Shown piece after piece: positions 1-9,296 of a stretch of DNA of 64,000 nt. A program made the position numbers and the translations under genes. Positions within the stretch are counted from its first letter, which is position 1. Each line of letters opens with the position of its first letter. Source of the DNA: an uncultured Clostridium sp. (GTDB taxonomy: Bacteria; Bacillota; Clostridia; Lachnospirales; Lachnospiraceae); assembly GCA_900544905.1 (NCBI GenBank), contig UQXF01000002.1:13983-77982 (forward strand), written 5' to 3'. The notes under the pieces are model-generated. The model did no database searches and was not told the DNA's origin. It was given only the letters and a program-made list of their open reading frames with translations.

Positions 1-3000
1 GTAGAGTCTGTGACATTAGACAATGAGGAATTGACATTATATGTAGGTGACACGGACACCTTGACAGCAACGGTTACACCGTCCGGAGCAGCAACAGTGA
101 CATGGAAATCCTCTGATTCCAAGGTTGCAACGGTTTCCAATGGAAAGGTAACAGCAGTAAAGGAAGGAACAGCCACAATCACTGCGACTGCGGGAGGAAA
201 ATCCGCAAGCTGTACGGTAACGGTCACTGCTGCACCGGTTGCAAGATTAGAGGCAGACTCGGCAGGTGTGGCATGCACCGCTCTGGAATACGGCTATACA
301 AATCCTGCAGTGGGAACCGTAACCATTTCAAATAACGGAACTGCGGAAGCCTCAGGAGTCACAGCTGCATTGGAAAATGGAAGCAGCTTTACAATTACCC
401 AGATGCCGTCTGAAAGTATTTCTGTGGGAGGTACGGCAACCGTTGGCGTGACACCGAAGACCGGCTTATCAGCAGGGACCTATAAGGATACCCTGAAGGT
501 GACGTATAATTCCGGTCTTACATTATCGGTTCCTGTAACCCTTACAGTCAATAAAAGGGCTGTTACAGTGACAGCGGACAATGTTTTTAAGACATATGGG
601 GAGGAGAATCCTGCTTTAACTTACAAGGTCACTTCCGGTGCAGTTGTATCCGGTGACAGCTTGAATATCACCTGCAGTACAACCGCATCAAAGACCTCCG
701 ATGCAGGCTCATATCCTGTCACGGTTACACCTGGCAGCAATCCAAATTATGAGATAACTACCCAGGCAGGAACCTTAACAGTTAATAAAAAACCAGTGGC
801 ATCCATTGTGTTCCCGTCTGCCGCTGATATTGAGGTAGGTCAGACCCTGGCAAGTTCCAAATTTTCCGGAGGGGATACTGCTTATGGAATCTTTGCTTGG
901 GCAAATCCGGCAACAGCTCCGGCAAGGGGAACTACAAATGCGGATGTGGTATTGACATTGGCCACGGCTGCAAAGAAAAATTATTCTTTCAGTGGTATAA
1001 CGGGATACAATGAATCTGCTGGAACAATTACTCAAAGCGTAGCGGTGAATGTAAACCGGGCAGGATTGCCGACAATCATTTTCCCAACTGCTTCTGCTAT
1101 CCAATATGGACAGACGTTATCGGAATCTGTATTGACAGGCGGTTCCACACAATATGGAACCTTTACATGGGTAAATGGCACAGAGAATATGACTATAATC
1201 GGAACCCGGTCTTATGATGTGGTGTTCAAATGGAATGAAGAGAATAAGAGTAAATACGGAATTTTGGATTCGGATGAAGATGCTACCCTCACTAAGAAAG
1301 TGACAGTTAAGGTAGAAAAAGCGGATAATACAGCAATTCCTCAAAAGGCAGTTCTTGTCAACCGTACCAGCAGCAGTATTACCGTACAGGCGGTATCTGG
1401 TTATGAGTATTCAAAGGATGGAAAGACATGGCAGGATAGCAATGTGTTTACAGGACTGAGCGCTTTTACAGGAAATACGATTTATACACGGGTGAAGGAG
1501 ACAGACTATTATAAGGCAAGTGATAAATCTACTACTCCGCTTTCCGTATATACCTTAGTGGCAGACCCATATACAATTGATGTATCAAAATTAAACAATG
1601 CCAATTATGTGGATGCCCTCTGTACCAGCTCAGGAAAGGCAACCGTATCTTATGATACAGGCACAGGTGTAGGTGTATTGACATTAAAGGATTCATCAAA
1701 ACCATATACCATTACAGGAAGCAACAGCAATGTAACTGTAAAGACTGTAACAGGGTCAGGTCAGAGCATTACGTTGAACAATACCACCATTCAGAATCTG
1801 GATGTAACAAATACAAATAACGCTGTGGTTACAATAACAGGAACAGCAAAGGTGACAGGGTCAATTATTGCTGACAACACCAGTGTAACATTGAGGGGTT
1901 CTGAAACCTTAAATGTAGAAACGATTAAAGCAGACAATGGTACGGTGAACATCGAGGGCGGTACAGTGAATGCAGGAACGGTTACAGCAAAGAATATAAA
2001 TATTTCAGGTGGAACCATTATGATAACCGGGACAATTACCGCAGCCAATGATGTAACCATTACAGGCGGTACCGTAACAGCAAAGGGTGGAATTTCCGCT
2101 GAAAACAAGGTTGTTATTTCCGGAAATAAAACGAATGTTACTGCCACCGGCAGTGATGGAAATCCGGCAATTTCAGCCAGTGATATTACAATTACGGATG
2201 CTTCGGTAACTGCTACAGGAGGAGAAGGTGCCTCTGCCATTTCAAGCACTGGCAGCATTACCATGAAGAATGCCAATGTTACAGCGGATACCACAGGGGA
2301 CGGAAGTGCTCCTGCAATCCGGGCTGGCGAGGGTGATGAATATAAGATAACCATTGATGGGGGAAACGTAACAGGTAATAGTGTAGATAATATGTACTCT
2401 AAGAATCCGGTTGACAGCCAGGGAAATATCATTGCTACCTATAAGGTATCCATAATGGATGAAGCCGCAAACCGCAATGAGACAAAAGCAATAAATGCAG
2501 GCTCCAGTGTAACCTTACAGGCAGCGGGAAAGAAAGGCTATAAGGCAGGCTGGAAGGACCAGAACGGAAAGACCTATGCGGATGGTGCTGTGGTGACAAT
2601 AGAGGATGATTGCAGCTTTACTGCGGTGTACACAAAGATTTCAGTGACGTCTGTAAAACTGTCCGTTACGGCAGTGGAGCTTGAAGTGGGTAAGACTGTT
2701 ACAGCAACCGTTAAGGTATTACCGGCTGATGCCGCAGATACATCTGTTACATGGTCAAGCAGCAATCCGGCTGTTGCAGCAGTGGACAGAAAAGGAGTCA
2801 TTACCGCAAAGGCGAAGGGCACTGCGGTTATTACGGTTACTTCCAATGATACGAAGGTGTCCGATTCAGTAACGATTACAGTCAAGGCAGCATCAAAACC
2901 GGAACAGGGAAGCACGGAGGAAACAGATGTTAAGGCGTCCTCCATCCTGCTGAAGGCCAGTGTGAAGGGAGCAGCCAGTGTACCGGTAAAGTCAACCTAT

Positions 3001-3474
3001 AAGCTGGCACCAAAGAAGAGCATGACCCTTAAGGTCTCATTTGCACCGGAGAATGCAGTAAAAGAAAAGGTGACCTTTAAGAGCAGTAATACAAAGATTG
3101 CCAAGGTAAATTCCAAAGGTAAGATTACAGCGGGCAAAAAAGCAGGTAAGGCAACCATTACCGTTACTTCTGAAAATGGACTTAAGAAGACCTTTAAGGT
3201 TCAGGTTATGAAGAAGGCAGTCACAAAGGTTAAGATTAAGGCATCAAAGAAAACCATTAAAGTAAAGAAGACGCTTCAATTAAAGGCAATAACCTTGCCA
3301 GGTAAAAAGAATGCCAGCAATTCCGTATACTGGAAATCAAGTAATCCAAAGATTGCAACGGTATCGTCAACAGGCAAGGTGAAGGCAATTAAGAAGGGCA
3401 AGGTTAAAATTACTGCGGTTGCGACAGACGGAAGTGGTAAAAAGGGGACAATTACCATTAAGGTGAAGAAGTAA
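1..3474 (+). CDS. Large BIG2-repeat surface protein (5' end outside window)
   Basis: C-terminal 1154+ residues of a secreted, repeat-built surface protein. The frame is open from base 1 and the first bases already encode a BIG2-type strand, so the true start and signal peptide lie upstream. Domains visible in order: a BIG2 Ig-like repeat (about residues 1-72), an Ig-like segment (75-180), an MBG-like segment with the TYGEENPALTY pattern (about 185-260), two related segments, a Thr/Gly/Asn-rich region of short beta-helix-like repeats (about 570-800), an InlB-B-like repeat ending in FTAVYTK, then three BIG2 repeats to the end. The last 200 residues are very lysine-rich, and there is no LPXTG sorting signal, so retention in the wall may be by charge or by other means. 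The role is probably adhesion or wall structure (inference). It lies just upstream of two smaller secreted proteins. Confidence 0.85.
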   Translation, partial: VESVTLDNEELTLYVGDTDTLTATVTPSGAATVTWKSSDSKVATVSNGKVTAVKEGTATITATAGGKSASCTVTVTAAPVARLEADSAGVACTALEYGYTNPAVGTVTISNNGTAEASGVTAALENGSSFTITQMPSESISVGGTATVGVTPKTGLSAGTYKDTLKVTYNSGLTLSVPVTLTVNKRAVTVTADNVFKTYGEENPALTYKVTSGAVVSGDSLNITCSTTASKTSDAGSYPVTVTPGSNPNYEITTQAGTLTVNKKPVASIVFPSAADIEVGQTLASSKFSGGDTAYGIFAWANPATAPARGTTNADVVLTLATAAKKNYSFSGITGYNESAGTITQSVAVNVNRAGLPTIIFPTASAIQYGQTLSESVLTGGSTQYGTFTWVNGTENMTIIGTRSYDVVFKWNEENKSKYGILDSDEDATLTKKVTVKVEKADNTAIPQKAVLVNRTSSSITVQAVSGYEYSKDGKTWQDSNVFTGLSAFTGNTIYTRVKETDYYKASDKSTTPLSVYTLVADPYTIDVSKLNNANYVDALCTSSGKATVSYDTGTGVGVLTLKDSSKPYTITGSNSNVTVKTVTGSGQSITLNNTTIQNLDVTNTNNAVVTITGTAKVTGSIIADNTSVTLRGSETLNVETIKADNGTVNIEGGTVNAGTVTAKNINISGGTIMITGTITAANDVTITGGTVTAKGGISAENKVVISGNKTNVTATGSDGNPAISASDITITDASVTATGGEGASAISSTGSITMKNANVTADTTGDGSAPAIRAGEGDEYKITIDGGNVTGNSVDNMYSKNPVDSQGNIIATYKVSIMDEAANRNETKAINAGSSVTLQAAGKKGYKAGWKDQNGKTYADGAVVTIEDDCSFTAVYTKISVTSVKLSVTAVELEVGKTVTATVKVLPADAADTSVTWSSSNPAVAAVDRKGVITAKAKGTAVITVTSNDTKVSDSVTITVKAASKPEQGSTEETDVKASSILLKASVKGAASVPVKSTYKLAPKKSMTLKVSFAPENAVKEKVTFKSSNTKIAKVNSKGKITAGKKAGKATITVTSENGLKKTFKVQVMKKAVTKVKIKASKKTIKVKKTLQLKAITLPGKKNASNSVYWKSSNPKIATVSSTGKVKAIKKGKVKITAVATDGSGKKGTITIKVKK

Positions 3475-3488
3475 AAGTCAGGTAATAT

Positions 3489-3510
3489 AAAACTTTCTTA
3501 ATAAAAGTTT
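3489..3510 (+). terminator. Weak hairpin after the BIG2 protein gene
   Basis: AAACTTT and AAAGTTT flank a 7-base loop directly after the stop codon. The stem is short and AT-rich and the T-run is poor, so this is only a possible terminator. Confidence 0.35.
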
Positions 3511-3523
3511 ACCTGCAATTTAC

Positions 3524-3552
3524 TTGTATTATCAGAGAAAAACTGATATACT
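3524..3552 (+). promoter_or_regulatory. Sigma-A-type promoter for the secreted paralogue pair
   Basis: TTGTAT at 3524-3529 and TATACT at 3547-3552 are separated by 17 bases. The -10 ends 36 bases before the ATG at 3589, which has a strong AAAGGAGG ribosome site. Confidence 0.6.
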
Positions 3553-3588
3553 AATTTTGTAAACCGTTATAAAGGAGGAGAAAATTTA

Positions 3589-4500
3589 ATGGAAAAAATG
3601 AAGAGTTTTGTTACAAGTACATTTACTGTGCTGATGTTCTGTTTCCTGTTTGCCAATGTGCTGACGGTTCATGCAGAGACAGCACCTGTAAATGGTAAAG
3701 TTTACATTAATTATGGTTATGATGTAAAAGGTAATGTGAAGGAACAGAAAAAAATGCGTATATCCACATATGCAGATAGTGTTTCTTCTTTTGATGTGAG
3801 ATATGGAAGCGGAGATAAAATTTCCGGTCTCAAGGTTAATAAGAAAGGATTAGAAGCGCAGGTGATATCTTCTGAAAACCGCTCGAATTATGGAACTGCC
3901 TATATTGGTGTATATGCCACAAAGCCTGGTACTTATAAGGTCAGCTTTGATGTAGTAAACAGCGCAAACCAGAAGAGGGGACGTTATACGGTACAGGTAC
4001 AGGCTGTTAATTCATCTGCAGTAATCAAGAAGGCAGCCTTTGGAAAGCAGACAGTGATTTCCAATACCGCATCCATTAAGAAGGGTGTAAAGAAAAGTTC
4101 CAGCAAGGAATCCTGTAAAGTGAAGGGGGCTTCAGGAAAATTCAAGGTAACGGCAAACAGCCAGTATAAGATTACAGGCATATTAGTGGTTTCAGTTGAT
4201 AAGAATGGAAAGTATACTTATAAAAAGTTTAAGAATGGTAAGAAGCTTACATTATCTAAAAATTATGAGGTAACTTCTACCAATGCGTATAATGGAACAA
4301 AGAGCCATTCTGCCAAGAAAAACACCTACATTTATATATCTTATAAGGATAAATTCTATGGAGATTCTGTTACATATTCTATCTCCGGTGCACGGGGAAG
4401 AAAGGAAATAAAACGTGTTACAAAGGATGCCTTTACCGGTAGGAGAACGACATCGTACAGTCGTTGTCCAAGTGCAACAATAACCTTATGGCAGTATTAA
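3589..4500 (+). CDS. Secreted protein of unknown function, paralogue 1
   Basis: 303 residues with a clear signal peptide (basic start, hydrophobic stretch around residues 8-27, AxA-like cleavage near HAE). I recognise no enzyme domain. The mature part is rich in Lys, Ser, Tyr and Thr and looks like an extracellular beta-rich protein. The C-terminal half (about 170-270) contains GKFKVTANSQYKITGILVVS and, later, YIYISYKDKF. Matching patterns occur in the same order in the next gene, so the two are paralogues. The start is fixed by AAAGGAGG eight bases upstream. It is probably co-transcribed with the next gene, which starts 16 bases downstream. Role unknown; surface-exposed or released. Confidence 0.8.
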   Translation: MEKMKSFVTSTFTVLMFCFLFANVLTVHAETAPVNGKVYINYGYDVKGNVKEQKKMRISTYADSVSSFDVRYGSGDKISGLKVNKKGLEAQVISSENRSNYGTAYIGVYATKPGTYKVSFDVVNSANQKRGRYTVQVQAVNSSAVIKKAAFGKQTVISNTASIKKGVKKSSSKESCKVKGASGKFKVTANSQYKITGILVVSVDKNGKYTYKKFKNGKKLTLSKNYEVTSTNAYNGTKSHSAKKNTYIYISYKDKFYGDSVTYSISGARGRKEIKRVTKDAFTGRRTTSYSRCPSATITLWQY

Positions 4501-4516
4501 CAGGAGGGTGCAAAGA

Positions 4517-5743
4517 ATGAGAAAATATATTAGTAAATTTAAGCGGTCAGTGATGCTGGCTGCATTGGCGGCAGCGATGGTAATTCCAGGCATGGTATCA
4601 GAAGCGAAAACCATTAATAAGAAGGTTACAGAGAATAAGGTTGTCTGTACATTAGGTTATGAGACAACTTTATATGATGTCACAGGGCTTAAGATAAACA
4701 ATAAGTCTGCCAAAAAGTATAAGAAAAAAATTAAAACAATTGTGACAGATACAAATTCATCTGGATTTTATTACCAGACAAAAGCATATTTTAAAGATTC
4801 GGATGCATATGCCCAGTATGATGACTATACAAATGCAACTGAAAATGCAAGAAAATATGTGGCGTATAATGATTACACCCTCCGCTTTTTGAAGACTGGA
4901 ACCTATACCATTTCATGGGTAGAGTATGAAAAAGAAGATTTGGACATGGTTTTTTCAACCAGTAAAATGGTAAATGGTAAGATGGTTTCCTATTATAAGT
5001 TAAAGGATAATGATGGAAAGCAGAGCACCGAGTTATACGAGGAAAAGGCGACCAATGGAGGGGATACCTATTATCAGGGAGTATCCAGTAAGAAGATTTA
5101 TGTAGATACTTATGCTGACGGCTGGAGCTGTGTGGCTGCCACAATTAAAACAGGAGCGGATAAAAAACAGTATGTTTACTGTCAGCCTCGTAATGTGATT
5201 AAAACTACTTACAGCAAGCAGTATAAGGTATTAAAGACAAGTAAAGTAATTTCTTCTGTACAGTTAGGAAAAACGAAGCTGACCAGGGCTGATAGCAAAA
5301 GTGCTTACAGTTCATCCTCTTCTTCCAGGAGAGCCTTTTTATCCGGAAGCAGCGGAAAGCTTACGGTCAAAGCAGCCGATAAAAATTACAGTATAACAAG
5401 TATTGTTGTGTTAACTTATGACAAAGAAGGGAAGCCGGTATATACAAAGGTAAGTAATAAGAAAAAAATTAATTATGGTGTGAATAAAAGCAGGAGTTCG
5501 GATAAGTATTACTCATACTCCTATAATAGTGTTTCCCTTTACAAGCCAACTACAGTCTATGTGTGTTATAAAAATAAATTTACCGGAGCGTTTAGCAGGG
5601 TAAACAGTATATCAAAGAATAAGTATGGCGAGCCGGTATTTTCAGTGACATACCGGAATGCAGGAGATACAAAGGATACCACTGTCACGAAGACGAGTAT
5701 GCCTTATGATTGTACTACTTCTTATACATTCTATAAAAAATAA
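4517..5743 (+). CDS. Secreted protein of unknown function, paralogue 2
   Basis: 408 residues with a signal peptide (MRKYISKFKRS, then a hydrophobic Ala-rich stretch, cleavage near SEA). The ATG at 4517 is chosen over the in-frame GTG at 4508 because that GTG overlaps the ribosome site AGGAGG at 4502-4507. The protein is Lys/Ser/Tyr-rich with no recognised catalytic motif. Its C-terminal half repeats the layout of the upstream protein: GKLTVKAADKNYSITSIVVL, a charged KKKI turn, then VYVCYKNKF. It carries an additional N-terminal region of roughly 100 residues. Same operon as 3589-4500, ending in a strong hairpin terminator. Function unknown. Confidence 0.8.
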   Translation: MRKYISKFKRSVMLAALAAAMVIPGMVSEAKTINKKVTENKVVCTLGYETTLYDVTGLKINNKSAKKYKKKIKTIVTDTNSSGFYYQTKAYFKDSDAYAQYDDYTNATENARKYVAYNDYTLRFLKTGTYTISWVEYEKEDLDMVFSTSKMVNGKMVSYYKLKDNDGKQSTELYEEKATNGGDTYYQGVSSKKIYVDTYADGWSCVAATIKTGADKKQYVYCQPRNVIKTTYSKQYKVLKTSKVISSVQLGKTKLTRADSKSAYSSSSSSRRAFLSGSSGKLTVKAADKNYSITSIVVLTYDKEGKPVYTKVSNKKKINYGVNKSRSSDKYYSYSYNSVSLYKPTTVYVCYKNKFTGAFSRVNSISKNKYGEPVFSVTYRNAGDTKDTTVTKTSMPYDCTTSYTFYKK

Positions 5744-5768
5744 ACAGCATAATTGTTTTTGGAAATAC

Positions 5769-5808
5769 AAACGGGCTGCCTCGCATGGGGCAGCCCGTTT
5801 ATATTTCC
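5769..5808. terminator. Bidirectional rho-independent terminator
   Basis: A 12-bp perfect stem (AAACGGGCTGCC with GGCAGCCCGTTT) and an 8-base loop lie between convergent genes. T-rich sequence follows on the plus side, and A-rich sequence precedes it, giving a T-run on the minus side. It serves both the secreted-protein operon and the minus-strand membrane protein. Confidence 0.85.
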
Positions 5809-5827
5809 ATAATAAAATTCAATTTCC

Positions 5828-6937
5828 TTATCCCAATGATTCAAATAGAGCAGCAATTTCATCCGGAGACAGCTTTTTATTTGCATCATCTGAAAGATTC
5901 ATTGCACTGGCGTCTGTTGTATCGGAAGCATCCTTTTTAGGTGCCGGGTCAGCTGCAGCAAATAATGCGGCAATTTCATCTGGCGAAAGCTGTTTGTCCG
6001 GGTTTTCATCTAAGGTGTTAATATCAGTAGTGATATCGGTTTTGGAGCTTCTTTCTTCTTCCGGTTCGGATTTGCCCACAACCGTGAAGGTCGGAGTGAA
6101 GGAAGCCTCTTTTTCCTTGTCCGGAGTCGGTTCCGCAGCAGCAAACAGGGCAGCAATTTCATCTGGCGATAACATGTCATTCGGGTTCTTGTCTGTCGTA
6201 GGAGTGGCAGATGAGGAATCATTTTCCGGCATGGCAGTATCTTCCGGTTCATCGGAAGGAATACTCGTATCAAAATTTGGTGGAGTGATATTGTTGGAAA
6301 CATTTTGAAGCTCATGGGCTATGTTACTGAGCTGCAGCCCGGTTGTCTCATTGATTCCGGCTGGCTGGGATTTTAAATATGTAACAATATCTTCCAGTAC
6401 GGAAATAATTTCTGCGCTATTTGGCTGAATCTGGTCGAAGCCCTGAATCAGAGTCTCACTTAGCTGGTTCCGCAAATCTTTGATAGTGGAGATAAGCTTG
6501 GTGGTATTGCTCTGGTCGTATTTTATGATTAACTTGGTTGCCTTGTTTTGCAGATTGGATAAAGAGGAAAGGTTGTTATATAATGTCATCTGGCTCTCTG
6601 CATAGTTATCCTCTAGCCGTGTAATTACCTGTGCAGTCTGTTTTGTATAAAGATAGGTTGCCTTTCCTATCTGGGACTGGGAACTATTTATAGCCTCTAA
6701 CTGGGTGGAGATATCATTGATACAGTCCTTGATATGAACATTCATGGATTTACTCTTCATAGTGGAAAAGGCAATCAGGTTTTGTGTCAGAATAAATGCG
6801 GTTATTAGAAATAGTACGCTCATTCCGGCAACCGCAAAAATAATGTCGTGGTACATAATCAGGGTATAAATTAAAGCAATTCCGGTTGCAAGTGCAGCAA
6901 GCACGGATAGTGCCAGTCTGTTGTTTTGTTTGTTCAT
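5828..6937 (-). CDS. Membrane protein with three FliM-like LSPDEIAALF tail motifs
   Basis: 369 residues. Two transmembrane helices lie near the N-terminus (about residues 9-28 and 33-53) with almost no external loop. A long, probably coiled-coil, cytoplasmic region (about 65-215) follows, then an acidic Pro/Ser/Thr-rich disordered tail. The tail carries the motif LSPDEIAALF three times: near residue 257, near residue 325, and at the extreme C-terminus. The motif resembles the N-terminal LSQxEIDALL element of flagellar FliM/FliY, which binds phosphorylated CheY. That is a family comparison; binding here is inference. The gene has a GGAGGT ribosome site and stands alone, convergent with the secreted pair and divergent from the sigma factor operon. 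It could be a membrane tether or scaffold; function unknown. Confidence 0.7.
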   Translation of the reverse strand: MNKQNNRLALSVLAALATGIALIYTLIMYHDIIFAVAGMSVLFLITAFILTQNLIAFSTMKSKSMNVHIKDCINDISTQLEAINSSQSQIGKATYLYTKQTAQVITRLEDNYAESQMTLYNNLSSLSNLQNKATKLIIKYDQSNTTKLISTIKDLRNQLSETLIQGFDQIQPNSAEIISVLEDIVTYLKSQPAGINETTGLQLSNIAHELQNVSNNITPPNFDTSIPSDEPEDTAMPENDSSSATPTTDKNPNDMLSPDEIAALFAAAEPTPDKEKEASFTPTFTVVGKSEPEEERSSKTDITTDINTLDENPDKQLSPDEIAALFAAADPAPKKDASDTTDASAMNLSDDANKKLSPDEIAALFESLG

Positions 6938-7139
6938 AGCAGGATACCTCCCTTTGTAACTTCCCTATATAAATTTACCAAAAAATAACACATTATTTAT
7001 TCATTATACATGAAAAAGCAGAATTCGTAAAGAATAACTGTATCGTATTGTTTGGACTATCTTTTTGTCCGGCTGGATTGTTATACATAATAGAAAGTGA
7101 TAAACGTTTTGAACTTTAATAACGGGAAAGGAGGATTTT

Positions 7140-7670
7140 GTGGATGCGGATTTTCTTTTGATTAGGAACATGGAAAAAGGGAACGAAGATGCTTTTGACA
7201 AGTTTGTTCGTAAGTATTACGAGGATATTTTAAAGTATTGCTGTTACCACTGTTCTGATTTGGAATATGCCGAGGATTTGGCACAGGAGACATTTATACA
7301 TTTTTTCACAAAATTGTCTGATTACCGCCATATTGGAAAAACCAAAAATTTTTTATATACCATAGCAGGAAATTTGTGTAAAAACTATTTGAAAAAGAGA
7401 AAAGAAATGCCGTTGGAAGAGGACACACTAAAAAATGTGGCGGTGGAAAAAGAATTTACCACAGACATTCTTATAAAACTGGAGGTGGAAAACGCATTAG
7501 AACATTTGCCGGATGAATTGCAGGAAGTGGTACGTTTGTATTTTTTTCAGAATCTGAAATTAACAGAGATTGCAGATATTTTAAAAATTGGTTTGCCATT
7601 GGTGAAATATAGAATGAGACAGGCAAAAACACAGTTAAAAAAATATTTAGAGGAGGATGAAACAAAATGA
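7140..7670 (+). CDS. ECF-type RNA polymerase sigma factor
   Basis: 176 residues, the usual length of an ECF sigma factor. Region 2 is seen around residues 15-80, with YAEDLAQETFIHFF as the conserved core-binding/-10 recognition helix. Region 4 (about 115-165) has ALEHLPDELQEVVRLYFFQN followed by a helix-turn-helix, KLTEIADILKIGLPLVKYRM. It starts at GTG 7140 behind AAAGGAGG. The stop overlaps the ATG of the next gene by four bases, so the pair is translationally coupled. It likely directs transcription of its own operon (membrane protein plus ABC transporter), as such modules commonly do. The inducing signal is not visible. Confidence 0.9.
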   Translation: MDADFLLIRNMEKGNEDAFDKFVRKYYEDILKYCCYHCSDLEYAEDLAQETFIHFFTKLSDYRHIGKTKNFLYTIAGNLCKNYLKKRKEMPLEEDTLKNVAVEKEFTTDILIKLEVENALEHLPDELQEVVRLYFFQNLKLTEIADILKIGLPLVKYRMRQAKTQLKKYLEEDETK

Positions 7671-8428
7671 TGGAAGATAAACTGGATTATTATAAAAAAG
7701 CAGTACAGGTTCCGGCAAGAGAAGAAGCGGTTCAGAGGACGATTCAGATGTCAAAAGAAGCCTTTTTTAAGTCGGAACAGGAAGGTGTTTTATCTTACCG
7801 GGAATTTTTATGGACACAATTAAAAACCATTCAAAAAAGGTGGTGGATTTTTCAATTATTCCTGCTGCTGGCTTTATGGGCTGCGCTGCTGATGATACAG
7901 GATGATTTGTACATCCAAAGAAGTATGGGAGTGATAGCAGCGCTGTTTGTGATTCTGATTATTCCGGAGGTTTGGAAAAACAGGTCATGTCAAAGTATAG
8001 AAATAGAAGCAGCAGCTTATTATTCCCTCAGACAAATATATGCTGCACGTATTCTTTTGTTTGGATTGGTGGATGTTTTTTTAATTACAATATTCTGTGG
8101 AACAGCGACACTGGGCTTGCATTATGAATTGTCGCAGTTGCTGGTTCAGTTTCTTTTTCCGTTAAGTGTAACAGCATGTATCTGCTTTGGGACACTTTGC
8201 AGTAAGCATTCTTTCAGCGAAAACGTGGCTATTATCCTGTGTGTAATATGGAGTGCAGTATGGTTGTTTATTATTTTGAATGAAACGATTTATACAAGAA
8301 TAACTTTTTCAGTATGGCTGTCTCTGGTGGGGATGGTACTTGTTTATCTGGTATGGGTAATTTTTCGTATATTAAACAACTGCAATAAATTTTGGGAGGT
8401 GTCATTTGATGGAATTGGAAATGTATGA
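7667..8428 (+). CDS. Polytopic membrane protein, possible anti-sigma factor
   Basis: 253 residues. The N-terminal ~65 residues are cytoplasmic and charged, and include REEAVQRTIQMSKEAFF. About six transmembrane helices follow. No zinc-binding anti-sigma (HxxxCxxC) motif is present. The position directly after an ECF sigma factor, with a 4-base overlap, suggests a membrane-bound partner of the sigma factor or a subunit of the downstream ABC transporter. Both readings are inference. The 3' end overlaps the ABC ATPase start by about 20 bases, so the four genes form a tight operon. Confidence 0.65.
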   Translation: MMEDKLDYYKKAVQVPAREEAVQRTIQMSKEAFFKSEQEGVLSYREFLWTQLKTIQKRWWIFQLFLLLALWAALLMIQDDLYIQRSMGVIAALFVILIIPEVWKNRSCQSIEIEAAAYYSLRQIYAARILLFGLVDVFLITIFCGTATLGLHYELSQLLVQFLFPLSVTACICFGTLCSKHSFSENVAIILCVIWSAVWLFIILNETIYTRITFSVWLSLVGMVLVYLVWVIFRILNNCNKFWEVSFDGIGNV

Positions 8429-9296
8429 TTTGACAAAAAAGTTTGGAAATTTTACCGCCGTGGATTGTATGAATTTTACGATGACTAATGGTGTGTATGG
8501 TCTGTTGGGAGTAAATGGGGCAGGAAAAACGACTTTGATGAGAATGTTGTGTACTCTGTTAAAACCCACAAGCGGATGCATACGCTGCAATGGAAAGGAT
8601 ATTTTTGAAATGGACAGCGAATACCGCAAATTATTAGGGTATCTGCCGCAGGAATTTGGGTTTTATCCTGAATTTACGGTAGAGGATTATCTGCTCTATA
8701 TTGCGGCATTAAAGGGAATCCGTCCAATAGTCGCAAAAAAACGTGTGAAAGAATTGATTGTGAAGGTTGGGTTACAGGGGGCGGCACATAAAAAAATGAA
8801 AAAATTATCTGGCGGTATGAAGCGCAGAGCCGGTATTGCACAGGCTATGCTGAATAATCCCCAAATACTGATTCTGGATGAACCCACGGCAGGGCTTGAC
8901 CCAAATGAAAGAATAAGGTTCCGTAATCTGATTAGTGAACTTTCAGAAGACAAGCTGGTATTGCTATCTACGCATATTGTTTCGGATATTGAGTATATCG
9001 CCAATGAAATCTTGCTGATGAAGGATGGGAAGCTTATGCACAAAGGAACGGTTGATGAACTGATAAACGTTATGCCTGAATCGGTATGGGAATGCTTTGT
9101 AGAAAAGGATATGGTATCCGGCTTTATGAAAAAGTATAAAATTTCTAACATGAAATCAGAGACGAATGGTGTTATGTTACGGATTATTTCACATGAAAAA
9201 CCATTTATGGATGCCAGGTGTGTAGAGGCGTCATTAGAGGATGTATTTTTATATTATTTTGGAGAAAAGGCAGGTGACGAAAATGTTACGGTTTGA
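8409..9296 (+). CDS. ABC transporter ATP-binding protein
   Basis: 295 residues. The motifs are complete: Walker A GVNGAGKTT (about residue 34), Q-loop YLPQEFGF, signature LSGGMKRR, Walker B ILILDEP, and the switch His in LLSTHIV. The layout matches CcmA/NatA-type exporters with a ~75-residue C-terminal extension. The start is ATG 8409, nine bases after GGGAGG. It energises the permease encoded next, with which it overlaps by 14 bases. Export of an antimicrobial peptide or lipid-linked compound would be typical for sigma-linked systems of this kind, but the substrate cannot be read from the sequence. Confidence 0.92.
   Translation: MELEMYDLTKKFGNFTAVDCMNFTMTNGVYGLLGVNGAGKTTLMRMLCTLLKPTSGCIRCNGKDIFEMDSEYRKLLGYLPQEFGFYPEFTVEDYLLYIAALKGIRPIVAKKRVKELIVKVGLQGAAHKKMKKLSGGMKRRAGIAQAMLNNPQILILDEPTAGLDPNERIRFRNLISELSEDKLVLLSTHIVSDIEYIANEILLMKDGKLMHKGTVDELINVMPESVWECFVEKDMVSGFMKKYKISNMKSETNGVMLRIISHEKPFMDARCVEASLEDVFLYYFGEKAGDENVTV

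Noticed and set aside
1791..2432. 213-codon open frame on the minus strand inside the BIG2 protein gene
   Set aside because: Antisense shadow of a repetitive, Thr/Val-rich coding region; no ribosome site and low-complexity product.
2681..2872. 63-codon frame inside the BIG2 protein gene
   Set aside because: Out-of-frame shadow of the BIG2 repeat coding sequence.
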